Positions 1 through 8,095 of a stretch of 64,000 nt of DNA are shown in pieces. The first letter of the stretch is position 1; every line of letters starts with the position of its first letter. Below the pieces are notes generated by a model. That model did not search any database and was not told where the DNA came from. It saw only the letters and a list, made by a program, of their open reading frames with translations. The stretch is from UBA6522 sp965205045 (GTDB taxonomy: Bacteria; Pseudomonadota; Gammaproteobacteria; Steroidobacterales; Rariloculaceae). The stretch covers positions 4,712,001-4,776,000 of the forward strand of contig OZ242031.1 of NCBI GenBank assembly GCA_965205045.1, read 5' to 3'. Both the position numbers and the translations under genes were made by a program.

Positions 1-230
1 TCCGCCGTGTCCGTGCAGCCGGACACGATCATCAGGCAAGCAAGAACGCCCGCGACCAAGGCTGGCAGCCTGCGGCAAGCGCTCCTCCGCGCTCCACTGG
101 CCGCGTAATGGCGCGGCGAAAGCCGGCCGGCCACGCCGGCGCCAACCCGCAGGAGCACCGAACCGCTGGTTCCGGCGCTGGCGCCAGCACATTGCCGCGG
201 GGATACCGTTCCACCAAGTCGAATCTCCAT
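1..230 (-). CDS. Lipoprotein, N-terminal part (runs off the window)
   Basis: The frame starts at an ATG whose A is shared with the TGA stop of the sulfatase before it (TGATG), with GGAGG about 5 nt upstream, so translation is probably coupled. The visible 76 residues have a long Arg/Ala-rich head, then a hydrophobic stretch (LVAGVLACLMIVSGC) that ends in a lipobox cysteine at about residue 72. This is a type II signal peptide, so the mature protein should be a membrane-anchored lipoprotein. The function is unknown because the rest lies beyond base 1. The head before the hydrophobic core is unusually long, so a later start is possible, but no other start with a ribosome site is visible. Confidence 0.5.
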   Translation of the reverse strand, partial: MEIRLGGTVSPRQCAGASAGTSGSVLLRVGAGVAGRLSPRHYAASGARRSACRRLPALVAGVLACLMIVSGCTDTA

Positions 231-1990
231 CACAACCTCCCCGCCTGTCCGGCGATCATTCGCTGGAAGAACTCGATTTCGCCGATACTGGAATACGCCT
301 TGCTCAACAAGTCGCGCCGCTCGTCGAATGTCAGGTCCTGGCCCTGCTGCTCGGGTGACCACTGCAACAGTCCGGGCGTGAAGACAACGCCGAAATACGG
401 AGCGTAGAGAAAACTCGCGGCATCACCCAGCACGCGCGGGTCCCGGCGGGACTCCAGGTAGGCGAATAGCTGCGAACGGAGGCTCTCGAACACCTCGGCG
501 TAGGCCTCGTCGCCCGCCAGATTGTGCATCTGGAAGGCGTCTGCACGCACGTCATAGAGTTGATATTCGTCCCGCAAGCCGAAGCTGTGTTCGTACAGCG
601 ACGGGTACTCCTCGGCGTGTTCGATCATGAACGAATTGGTGGGGCCGCCGTCAACGTCGCGAGGCATCACGTCCGGGCTCGTATTCCAGACCAGCAGATA
701 GTCCTGCGTTCTGATGGCCCGGGCCGGAGTCGACATTCCCCCGGTACCGGCATAGAAACCGTGCCGCTCCCGATACATGTAGACCGCGTCGCGGGACGCC
801 TGACTCGGCTCCCCGGTCAGAAGGGACGCGAGACTCCGCCCACTCATTTCCGAAGGCGCCTCCACTCCGGCGATCTCCAGAATCGTCGGCGCGATATCGG
901 TGTGACTGACCAATTCGTCGACCCTCTGCCCGCCTTCGATGTTATCGCCCCACCACGCGACCAGCGGCATGCGCGTGCCGTAGTCGTAGAGCGTGGCCTT
1001 CGCCCGCGGAAACGGCATGCCGTTGTCCGAGGTGAAGATGACGAGGGTATCGTCCTGCAGCCCGCGCTCGGTCAGCGCCTCCAGCAACCGCCCCACGTGC
1101 CTGTCGACATGCTCGATTTCGGCGTAGTACTCGGTGATGTCGTCCCGGACCTCCGGTACATCCGGGAGGAACGCCGGCACCGTCACTACCGCCGGGTCCT
1201 TGCCTGTCGCCGCCGCGATCCCCTGCGTGTAGCCCCGATGCGGTTCATAGGTTCCCATCCAGAACGCGAACGGCCGATCCGGGTCAGTCGAATCCAGAAA
1301 CGCCTCGAAATTGGCGGCGTAGTCGATATCCGACATCGCCACGGAATCGAACAGGTCTTCAAAGGGCGCGTTCCGGATCTGGTTGTACGGCTGGCCGGCC
1401 GGATTGACTTCCCGGTCGATGAGGAAACCGGGCGCCCAGCCCTTGCCGGTGGCCCCGACCCGGTAACCCTGCTCCGCGAGCAACTCCGTATACGTCGGGA
1501 ACTTGGCCGGCAGATACCCCCAGAGCGAGGCGCCCTCCTCCAGTTCGAATCCGTTCCTTCCGGTGAGGACCGACGCTCGCGACGGCGTGCAAGAGGGCGT
1601 GCTGACGAAGGCGTTCTCGAAGATCACGCCTTCGCCGGCCAGCCGGTCGAGGTTGGGCGTGTCGATTTCGTCGCTGCCGTAGGCGCCCATGTGCGCCCAG
1701 CTCATGTCGTCGGTGATGATGAAGACGACGTTGGGCGGCGCCGCTCCGGATTCCTGGCCGACAGCAGCCACCGGAATCATGGCCGCCGCCACGGCCGCAA
1801 CCACCGCCCCAGCCACCACCCCAGCCACCGCCGTAAACAACCCTCTCCGCAACCGTACGCGCATCCAGTTCAGACTGCGATGACCGCGATAGCGGGTCGA
1901 CCGCGGTCCGGTCCGCTCGCGATTCCAGGCCAGCGGACCTTCTCCGCTTCCCGCCCGCCTGCACATCCAGTTCATGAGATACCCCCTCAT
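230..1990 (-). CDS. Secreted sulfatase (heparan N-sulfatase-like, formylglycine type)
   Basis: 586 aa, alkaline-phosphatase-fold sulfatase. The N-terminal metal ligands are seen in IITDDMSW (about residues 91-98). The formylglycine motif CTPSRASVLTG begins at C134, so it needs an FGE-type maturase. HTDIAPT and DNGMPFPRAK further on are typical of this family. A signal peptide (VAGVVAGAVVAAVAAA) starts about 42 residues in, so the true start may be the ATG near 1864, although the ATG at 1990 lies 3 nt after the GH43 stop. It is co-directional with the GH43 and MFS genes and overlaps the lipoprotein gene, which suggests an operon that removes sulfate from a polysaccharide and then cuts it. The substrate cannot be told from sequence. 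Confidence 0.9.
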   Translation of the reverse strand: MRGYLMNWMCRRAGSGEGPLAWNRERTGPRSTRYRGHRSLNWMRVRLRRGLFTAVAGVVAGAVVAAVAAAMIPVAAVGQESGAAPPNVVFIITDDMSWAHMGAYGSDEIDTPNLDRLAGEGVIFENAFVSTPSCTPSRASVLTGRNGFELEEGASLWGYLPAKFPTYTELLAEQGYRVGATGKGWAPGFLIDREVNPAGQPYNQIRNAPFEDLFDSVAMSDIDYAANFEAFLDSTDPDRPFAFWMGTYEPHRGYTQGIAAATGKDPAVVTVPAFLPDVPEVRDDITEYYAEIEHVDRHVGRLLEALTERGLQDDTLVIFTSDNGMPFPRAKATLYDYGTRMPLVAWWGDNIEGGQRVDELVSHTDIAPTILEIAGVEAPSEMSGRSLASLLTGEPSQASRDAVYMYRERHGFYAGTGGMSTPARAIRTQDYLLVWNTSPDVMPRDVDGGPTNSFMIEHAEEYPSLYEHSFGLRDEYQLYDVRADAFQMHNLAGDEAYAEVFESLRSQLFAYLESRRDPRVLGDAASFLYAPYFGVVFTPGLLQWSPEQQGQDLTFDERRDLLSKAYSSIGEIEFFQRMIAGQAGRL

Positions 1991-1993
1991 CGC

Positions 1994-3769
1994 CTACAGC
2001 CTCTCGAAGCCCTTGTATCGCACCCAGTCGAAGTCGGCATATTCCCCCGAGTCCTCGCCGTTGCCACTACTGTATACCCCAAGATAGGCGCCGGTGTAGC
2101 CCCGGCTCAACAACCGGGCGGCGTCGGTTTCTGCCAATTCGGCGAAGGTGTTGCCCCGGTCCAGGGAATACTCGTACACATACCGGCTGTCCTTGGAGAC
2201 CACCCGGAATACGATTTCGCCGTCGTAGTCCGCAAGCTCTCGCTCTTCGACGGTGCGCGGCTCCGACCCGTCTTCCGCCAGCACCAGCCGCAGGACGTTG
2301 ACGTCACCACGCCGCGCCACCGTGAAGTTCAGGTAGTTGCTGTCCTTCTGAAACAGGCTGACGCCGGCTTCCACGTTGTCCTGTTGCGGGGAGAAGGCCA
2401 TCCTCGCGCTGTATTCGAAATCGCTCTCCTGCTGCCGTACCCCCATCAGGGCCGCCCGTCCACGCTCGGCGATCACGTTGGGGTGGGCATAAAGGCGCAG
2501 GTGTCCCGGCCGTTCGGCCAGGGAGTAGATTCCGGGCATCGGAACTCGCCGGAAGTTCCATTGCAGATCGAGCGTTTCGGTGTCGAAGTCGTCGACAAAG
2601 GCGTCGTTTCGGTGTTGCGCGGCGCCTTCGAAGGGTAGCGGCGTGCGTCTTTCCACGCGCCCCGTTTCGGGCGCCACGACCGGCCACTCGTACTTGACCT
2701 CCTTCCACTCGAACGGCTCGCGCTCCCAGGCCACCGGAACCAGGTGCGATTCGCGCCCCATGTTGGAGTCGCCCTGCTCGTCGTTGCGCTTGCCCAGCGC
2801 CACCATGTACCAGCGCCCGTCGGCCAGTTCCACCAAGTCGGCATGGCCGGTGCTGTGCACCCAGTTGCTGTAGGAAAGATTCCGCGTCGTGAGGATGGGA
2901 TTGCGGTCGTTGGATATGTACGGCCCGGTGATTTCATCGCTAACCGCGATCATGACCGCGTGGTTGTAGCCCGTACCGCCCTCGGCGATGAGCAGATAGT
3001 AGCGCCCGTCGCGCTTGTAGATGTGCGGCCCTTCCGCCCAGGTGCCGTCGCAGGCGCCCCGCCAAAGAAAGTGCCGCTCGCCGATGAGCTGCCAGTTCTC
3101 CGGATCGAGCTCCTGCAACCAGATTTCCCCCTGGCCGTTGAACTCCGGATCCGGGGGACCGTGGTTGCCCACGTACCAGACCCTGCCGTCATCGTCGAAA
3201 AAGATGTCCGGATCGATGCCCGGCGCGCCGTCGATGACGTGGGGCTCGGACCAGGGACCGGCCACGTCTTCGGCGGTGATGATGAAGTTCACCATGCGGG
3301 TGGGCAGACCGGGCCCCGAATTGTAGACATTCGTCGTGATGACGTAGAAAAGCCCATCGTGCCAGCGGATGGACGGGGCGTGAATGCCGCCGTTGGACTG
3401 CACGTCCACCAGGTTGACCTCGTCCCGGTACAGGTCGGGGTCCTGGATGCCGTACCCGGCCAGTTCCCAGTTCACCAGGTCGATACTGCGGTGGATGGGC
3501 AGACCGGGAAAGTACTCGAACGTGGAGTTGACGATGTAGTAGTCGTCGCCCACCCGGGTGATGGACGGATCGGGATATCCGCCGCGAAGGATCGGGTTCC
3601 GGAAGGTGGCGGTCTGGGCGGCCGCTTCCAGTGCGAATACGGCGACGCACAAGGCCGCGATCACACCGGTCAACCCGGCTCTGACGAACATCGATCCAAT
3701 TGGCCTCGTTGATCCGGACGAACTTGTCGGTCTGAATGATATTGCCGATCTGAATGAACTTGGACTCAT
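1994..3769 (-). CDS. Secreted glycoside hydrolase family 43 protein
   Basis: 591 aa. A five-bladed propeller GH43 domain follows a signal peptide (VIAALCVAVFALEAAAQ). The family signature NPILRGGYPDPS carries the predicted general base D67. DPDIFFDDDG holds the pKa-modulating Asp, and the EGPHIYKRDGRYYLL region holds the general acid Glu. The C-terminal 200 residues look like the beta-sandwich domain of beta-xylosidase-like GH43 enzymes. The likely activity is exo-beta-xylosidase or alpha-arabinofuranosidase, but GH43 specificity is hard to predict. The ATG at 3769 is preceded by AGGTGA. It lies 22 nt after the MFS stop and 3 nt before the sulfatase start, in one transcription unit. Confidence 0.9.
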   Translation of the reverse strand: MSPSSFRSAISFRPTSSSGSTRPIGSMFVRAGLTGVIAALCVAVFALEAAAQTATFRNPILRGGYPDPSITRVGDDYYIVNSTFEYFPGLPIHRSIDLVNWELAGYGIQDPDLYRDEVNLVDVQSNGGIHAPSIRWHDGLFYVITTNVYNSGPGLPTRMVNFIITAEDVAGPWSEPHVIDGAPGIDPDIFFDDDGRVWYVGNHGPPDPEFNGQGEIWLQELDPENWQLIGERHFLWRGACDGTWAEGPHIYKRDGRYYLLIAEGGTGYNHAVMIAVSDEITGPYISNDRNPILTTRNLSYSNWVHSTGHADLVELADGRWYMVALGKRNDEQGDSNMGRESHLVPVAWEREPFEWKEVKYEWPVVAPETGRVERRTPLPFEGAAQHRNDAFVDDFDTETLDLQWNFRRVPMPGIYSLAERPGHLRLYAHPNVIAERGRAALMGVRQQESDFEYSARMAFSPQQDNVEAGVSLFQKDSNYLNFTVARRGDVNVLRLVLAEDGSEPRTVEERELADYDGEIVFRVVSKDSRYVYEYSLDRGNTFAELAETDAARLLSRGYTGAYLGVYSSGNGEDSGEYADFDWVRYKGFERL

Positions 3770-3791
3770 TGCTTTTCACCTGAATATGAAG

Positions 3792-5294
3792 TCATGAGGA
3801 TGGCTGCCGCTCCACGAAACGCACCGCCGCGGCGGCCACAACCATCGAAAGGCCGGCCAACGGAAGGGCGAGGATGACCCGTCCGCCAAACACGTGCTCC
3901 ACGATAATGCCGAGCACCGCAGCGGCCAGCAACTGCGGTATGACGATAAAGAAATTGAAGATGCCCATGAAGATGCCCATGCGCGCCGCCGGAATGGCGT
4001 TGGCCAGGATCGCGTAGGGAATCGACACGATGGACGCCCACGCAAAGCCCACGCCCACCATGGATACCAGCAACCACGCCGGGTCCCTGATGACCAGGAA
4101 CGACGCCAACCCGACCGCACCGAGCAACAGGTTGAGCTGATGCGAGCGAAACAGGCCCAGCCAACGGATGAACAGGGGGATCGTCATCGCTGCGGCGACG
4201 GCGACGACGTTGTAGCCGGCGAACAGAACGGCCACCCAATCGGCGCCCTGGTTATAGAGCAGTGAAGTGACATCGTCGGTACCGTAGTGATAGGCGGTTA
4301 CCGCGGGCGTCGAGTAGATCCACATGGCGAACAGCGCAAACCAGGAAAAGAACTGCACCCACGCAAGGCGCTTCATCGTCTCCGGCATTTCCACCAGGTT
4401 GCGGCACATGTCGAAGTAGAGGTTTTCCACGCTTCCGCGCCGCTGCATGTCGATGGCGAGCCACTGCAACAGCCCGAATACGGTGATGCCGGCCGCCAGC
4501 AGGTAGATGGGCGGGTCCGCGCCCAGTATCGCCGCCAGAGCCAGGGCTGCAACGCCGATTCCCGTCCATATCACGGCGTGCCTGGGACGAAACACGGTCG
4601 CCGAACCTTGTGCCCGTTCTGCGCTGTCTCCGGCAGGGTCCTCGAAGGAAGCCAGTTCCTCGGGGTCGTATTCCCGCGAGCTGACCACCGTCCACATGAC
4701 CGCACAGAACAGGACGGCAGCCCCGAAGTAGAAGGAATAGCGAACGGAATCGGGAATCTCGCCTGCCGGCGCCGTATTCGCAATCCCCAACCAGTTGCTC
4801 ATCATCCACGGCAATGCCGATGCCACCACCGCCCCGAGCGCGATGAAGAAGCTCTGCATCACATAGCCGGTGGAGCGCTGACTCGGCGCCAGGTTGTCGC
4901 CCACAAACGCCCTGAACGGTTCCATGGTGATGTTGATGGACGCGTCCAGAATCCACAGCGTCCCCGCCGCCACCCACAACGCCGGGGAATTGGGCATCAC
5001 CACCAGGGCCAGGGTCGTAAAGATGGCCCCGAAAAAGAAGTACGGCCGCCTGCGTCCGAGAAAATTCCAGGTCCGGTCGCTCATGTAGCCGACGATGGGC
5101 TGCACCACCAGCCCGGTCAGCGGCGCAGCCACCCACAGCAGCGGCAGCGTATCGATATCCGCCCCCAGTGTCTGGAATATCCGGCTGGCGTTGGCATTCT
5201 GAAGCGCAAACCCGAACTGAATGCCGAGAAATCCAAAACACATGTTCCAGATCTGCCAGAAACCCAGCAATGGTCTTTGTCGAGTCTGCATCAC
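3792..5294 (-). CDS. MFS sugar transporter (SLC45/SUT-like)
   Basis: About 500 aa with roughly twelve hydrophobic segments. The N-terminal half has the MFS loop 2-3 signature GYMSDRTWNFLGRRRPY and the DASINITMEPFRAFVGDNL stretch typical of bacterial relatives of plant sucrose/H+ symporters, often found in maltose or alpha-glucoside clusters. It would import di- or oligosaccharides across the inner membrane. The first codon is GTG, with an ATG one codon later (5291). It heads the MFS-GH43-sulfatase unit. Confidence 0.85.
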   Translation of the reverse strand: MMQTRQRPLLGFWQIWNMCFGFLGIQFGFALQNANASRIFQTLGADIDTLPLLWVAAPLTGLVVQPIVGYMSDRTWNFLGRRRPYFFFGAIFTTLALVVMPNSPALWVAAGTLWILDASINITMEPFRAFVGDNLAPSQRSTGYVMQSFFIALGAVVASALPWMMSNWLGIANTAPAGEIPDSVRYSFYFGAAVLFCAVMWTVVSSREYDPEELASFEDPAGDSAERAQGSATVFRPRHAVIWTGIGVAALALAAILGADPPIYLLAAGITVFGLLQWLAIDMQRRGSVENLYFDMCRNLVEMPETMKRLAWVQFFSWFALFAMWIYSTPAVTAYHYGTDDVTSLLYNQGADWVAVLFAGYNVVAVAAAMTIPLFIRWLGLFRSHQLNLLLGAVGLASFLVIRDPAWLLVSMVGVGFAWASIVSIPYAILANAIPAARMGIFMGIFNFFIVIPQLLAAAVLGIIVEHVFGGRVILALPLAGLSMVVAAAAVRFVERQPSS

Positions 5295-5298
5295 CTGC

Positions 5299-5529
5299 TC
5301 ATGATCGAAGATGCGCCGCCCTCAAATCCGCTGCGCTGATCGTTCCATCCATGTTCCAGTCCTCCATCAACCTCAAGAGTTCCTTCCCAAAATCCCCGAC
5401 GCACTCGTCCGGTGGTTGGTGCTCCTTCAGGACATGGCGCTTGCCGGCTCCGTCTTGCGCTTGCATCCAGATGGCCGGTCGTCGAAAGCCACCCGGATTA
5501 TTGAAACTCCTTTGCGTTTCCATGCGCAC
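5299..5529 (-). CDS. Small hypothetical protein, possibly a remnant
   Basis: 76 aa from a GTG start. It ends 4 nt before the MFS start. The C-terminal DWNMDGTISAADL resembles an EF-hand-like Asp-rich loop. The frame stays open upstream to a TAG near 5622 and reads sensibly, but no start with a ribosome site is visible there, so this may be the tail of a decayed larger gene. I do not recognise it. The 5530-5766 stretch upstream shows nothing else I can support. Confidence 0.35.
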   Translation of the reverse strand: MRMETQRSFNNPGGFRRPAIWMQAQDGAGKRHVLKEHQPPDECVGDFGKELLRLMEDWNMDGTISAADLRAAHLRS

Positions 5530-5766
5530 CGTCGTGATGTTCTCTCGCTCAACGTCTTTATTGTCAATCAGCGACGCGACCGAACAGCTTTGGCGCTCAT
5601 GGGCGCTCCCAATGTTCGACTATGGCCCAATGTAATCCCAATGCCGGATTCGGGCGAGACCGACGTAAAATTGTGAAATTGCCGATGCGTGTCTTGGGCC
5701 AGTTCTCGCCTTGCGTGAATTCGACGATCGCATATGGACAACGGCGACAACCGCCACCGGCGCACC

Positions 5767-6090
5767 CTACCCAACCGCCTCCGAATCCAGCACGGCTTCG
5801 GCGCGCAGTTTCAAGCCCAAGGCGCCGACGACTCTGAGAACGGTGTCCAATGTCGGTTTGCGTTCTCCCGAAAGCGCCTTGTAGAGACTCTCGCGGGACA
5901 ACCCGGCATCGCTTGCGACCTGAGACATGCCCCTGGCGCGGGCAATGTCCCCCAGCGCCCTGGCGATGAACGCGGCGTCGCCATCGGCCTCCTCAATGCT
6001 AGCTTCCAGATAGGACGCCATCTCCTCCGGTGTGCGGAGGTGTTCGGCGACATCGTACGGTGAGGTAACGGTCTTGGTCATGGTCGACAC
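5767..6090 (-). CDS. higA: HigA/DNA-binding prophage-type antitoxin
   Basis: 107 aa. N-terminal part SPYDVAEHLRTPEEMASYLE, then an XRE-type helix-turn-helix (GMSQVASDAGLSRESLYKAL, about residues 53-72), and GERKPTLDTVLRVVGALGL. This is the addiction-module antidote family that follows phage Gp49-like HigB toxins. It starts at GTG 6090 immediately after the toxin stop codon (ATG alternative at 6081). It would bind and neutralise HigB and repress the operon. The toxin partner is split by an IS, so this antitoxin is now without a working partner here and has probably lost its normal promoter. Confidence 0.85.
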   Translation of the reverse strand: MSTMTKTVTSPYDVAEHLRTPEEMASYLEASIEEADGDAAFIARALGDIARARGMSQVASDAGLSRESLYKALSGERKPTLDTVLRVVGALGLKLRAEAVLDSEAVG

Positions 6091-6240
6091 CTACAGGTTT
6101 CGTGCGAGGCGCAACGCCGTTTTGACATCGTCGCTTTGCGTGCGCTTGTCCCCGCCGGCCAACAGAATAATGATCGTGCGGGCCTGCTTTTTGTAATATA
6201 CGCGGTAGCCCGGTCCATAGTCGATGCGCAGTTCCGAAAC

Positions 6241-7882
6241 CCTAATTCCCTGTTAAGCAGTATAGCCGAAAGCCAAAAACCTGATGTCGCACAGGGACTT
6301 GTGTGAGAAAATAGCAGCTCCGCAACTTTCACCTGCGGGGTGAGTCTTGAAGAAGCGCAAAATCCGCCCGCCCAGGGTGGAGATGGAGTTCACGGATTTG
6401 GGCCTGACCGGCTTTGGCGGCTCGTCCATTTTGGCGCACACGGCACGGCGGTTCGAGTTGTTCAAGCTGCTGGAGGAGGCGGTCAGCGTGAAGGTGCGCG
6501 ACCGCGGCGCGAGCGATGCCGAGATGCTGTGGTCGATGATCGCTTCGCTGGCGCGCGGTCACGGGGCGCTGTCGGACCTGGACGCGCTGCGGGCCGATGC
6601 GGTGGCGTGCACGCTGCTGGGTCTGGGCCGGGCGCCGGAGTCGCGCCGGGCCGGGGAGTGGCTGTCGCGGCTGCGGGTGGCCGACGTGAAGGGGCTCTGG
6701 GAGGCCGCGCGGGAGTTTGCCGAGCGGGTGGCGCCGGAGATCGTGGCGTACGAGGCGAGGGTCCGGGGCTACGTGCCGGTGTTCATCGACGCCACCGGGA
6801 TCGAGGTGGACGGGCGGCTGTTCCAGCGGGCGCGGCCGGATTACGAGGGCCGGCGCGGCTACTGGCTGCACGCCACGTTCCTGGGCGGGCTGTGGGCGGC
6901 GGGGCAGTTGTGCCCCGGCGGGGGCCGGGTGACGCTGAACTGGCGCAAGCAGTTGGAATGGGTCGCGCCGATGCTGCCCGAAGGCACGCCGGTGTGGCTG
7001 CGCGCCGACAACGCCTACTACAAGGGGGCCCTGGTGCGGCGGTGCGCCGCGCGGGGATGGGATTACTCCATCAGCCTGACCCACCGGGGGTGGCGCAAGC
7101 CGGTGCTGGAGCAGCTGGAGGGGCTTGAAGACTCGGCCTGGACGGACATCGGGATGGAGGAGGAGGCGATCTTCGCCACCCACCGGCCCGCCGGCTGGGA
7201 TGCCGGGCAGCACTACGTGGTGGTGCGCCGGCGCACGGAGAACGGCCAGGGGCTGCTGGTGCCCAGATACACGGTGATGCTGGTCTCGCGCAACGATATC
7301 GGGTTGAAGGACTTGGTGCGCCGCCACCGGGGCAAGCAGGGGCAGGAGAACGCGTTCAAGGGTCCGCTTCGGGACATGGACCTGCATCACCCGCCGTGCC
7401 GGGGGTATCGGGCCAACCAGGCGTTCTACGCGCTGGGCCAGATCGCGCAGGTGCTGCTCAGGGCGGTGCAGTTCACGGCGCTGTCGAAGCGGGCGCGCCG
7501 CCACGGCATCGCCCCGGTGATCCGCTACGTGATGAGGACCGCGGCGTACATGGTGCGCACCGGGCGCCGGCTGGGCCTGAAGTTCGCCAGGACGAACTTC
7601 AGGCTTCAGTGGCTGTACGCGGCGATGCGGCACCTGGAGGCGCGTGCCCCGCCAGCCCCGCTGGCTGCCTGACCGCTCCCGATCCCGCAACGCCGGGCCG
7701 CGGCGGGGAGACCCTCCCTCCGGTGGCGGCAAAAACCGCCCGGCAGGGTGCCGAAACGCCTGTTTCCGGCCCTTCTGCGCATCGGCCCATCGCGCGAGAC
7801 TCCAATCCGTCGGCGCGCCTGCCATCCACGAGGCTCGATCGACCGAATACCGCGATAGTCGGCTGCTTAACAGGGAATTAAG
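6241..7882. mobile_element. Complete IS element, 1,642 bp, 20-bp IRs, 10-bp TSD
   Basis: The left end is CCTAATTCCCTGTTAAGCAG (6241-6260). The right end, CTGCTTAACAGGGAATTAAG (7863-7882), is its reverse complement with one mismatch. The direct repeat GTTCCGAAAC flanks both sides (6231-6240 and 7883-7892). The element boundary is proven by the toxin frame, which is restored exactly when one repeat is removed. It carries one transposase gene (6347-7672). The 190 bases after the transposase hold no gene I can support. The transposase looks IS1380-like, but a 10-bp duplication is more usual for IS4-type elements, so the family is left open. Confidence 0.92.
6347..7672 (+). CDS. DDE transposase of the 1,642-bp IS (IS1380/IS4-like)
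   Basis: 441 aa from TTG 6347, with a GCGGGG ribosome site 6 nt upstream. DDE residues are visible: first Asp in VFIDATGIEVDG, second in LRADNAYY, and the Glu in GKQGQENAFKGPLRDMD, followed by the GYRANQAFYALGQ helix seen in IS1380-type transposases. The gene fills the element between its inverted repeats and has no disruption, so the IS may still be active. It runs opposite to the interrupted toxin gene. Confidence 0.88.
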   Translation: MKKRKIRPPRVEMEFTDLGLTGFGGSSILAHTARRFELFKLLEEAVSVKVRDRGASDAEMLWSMIASLARGHGALSDLDALRADAVACTLLGLGRAPESRRAGEWLSRLRVADVKGLWEAAREFAERVAPEIVAYEARVRGYVPVFIDATGIEVDGRLFQRARPDYEGRRGYWLHATFLGGLWAAGQLCPGGGRVTLNWRKQLEWVAPMLPEGTPVWLRADNAYYKGALVRRCAARGWDYSISLTHRGWRKPVLEQLEGLEDSAWTDIGMEEEAIFATHRPAGWDAGQHYVVVRRRTENGQGLLVPRYTVMLVSRNDIGLKDLVRRHRGKQGQENAFKGPLRDMDLHHPPCRGYRANQAFYALGQIAQVLLRAVQFTALSKRARRHGIAPVIRYVMRTAAYMVRTGRRLGLKFARTNFRLQWLYAAMRHLEARAPPAPLAA

Positions 7883-8095
7883 GTTCCGAAACGCCTTCGC
7901 CCACCGACCGGACATCGCCCGGGTTTCCTGCGGCCAGCCGCTCAACCCGAACAAGGACGCGAGCCCGGGCGCGCGTGTCCCGCAAGCTGTCCAACCACTT
8001 GGTGTAGACCTTTGTCTTGCGAACATCGAACATGCGCGAAATGTAGCCAGCGGGCTACAGTCTGTCAATTCCCAACGTGAGTGGCGGATGGCCGG

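Larger units (their letters stand above)
6091..8033 (-). pseudogene. higB: higB-like RelE/ParE-superfamily toxin, split by an IS element
   Basis: The 5' part (8033-7883) encodes MFDVRKTKVYTKWLDSL up to GEGVSE. The 3' part (6240-6091) encodes VSELRIDYGPGYRVYYKK to ALRLARNL. Between them lies the IS at 6241-7882, flanked by a 10-bp duplication. Joining the parts and dropping one duplicate gives exactly 97 codons (96 aa plus stop) with the family motif GVSELRIDYGPGYRVYY across the join. The toxin would be an mRNA interferase acting on the ribosome. As it stands the 5' part reads into a TAA a few bases into the IS, so no full toxin is made. Confidence 0.93.

Noticed and set aside
524..2638. Long plus-strand open frame opposite the sulfatase and GH43 genes
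   Set aside because: It is antisense to two genes with clear catalytic motifs; long reverse frames are common at this GC content.
6245..7879. AATT as a 4-bp target duplication of the first IS
   Set aside because: AATT lies inside the inverted repeats; only the 10-bp GTTCCGAAAC copy restores the toxin reading frame exactly.
6329..8068. 579-codon minus-strand frame through the first IS
   Set aside because: It runs across the IS boundaries and is antisense to the transposase; no recognisable domain.
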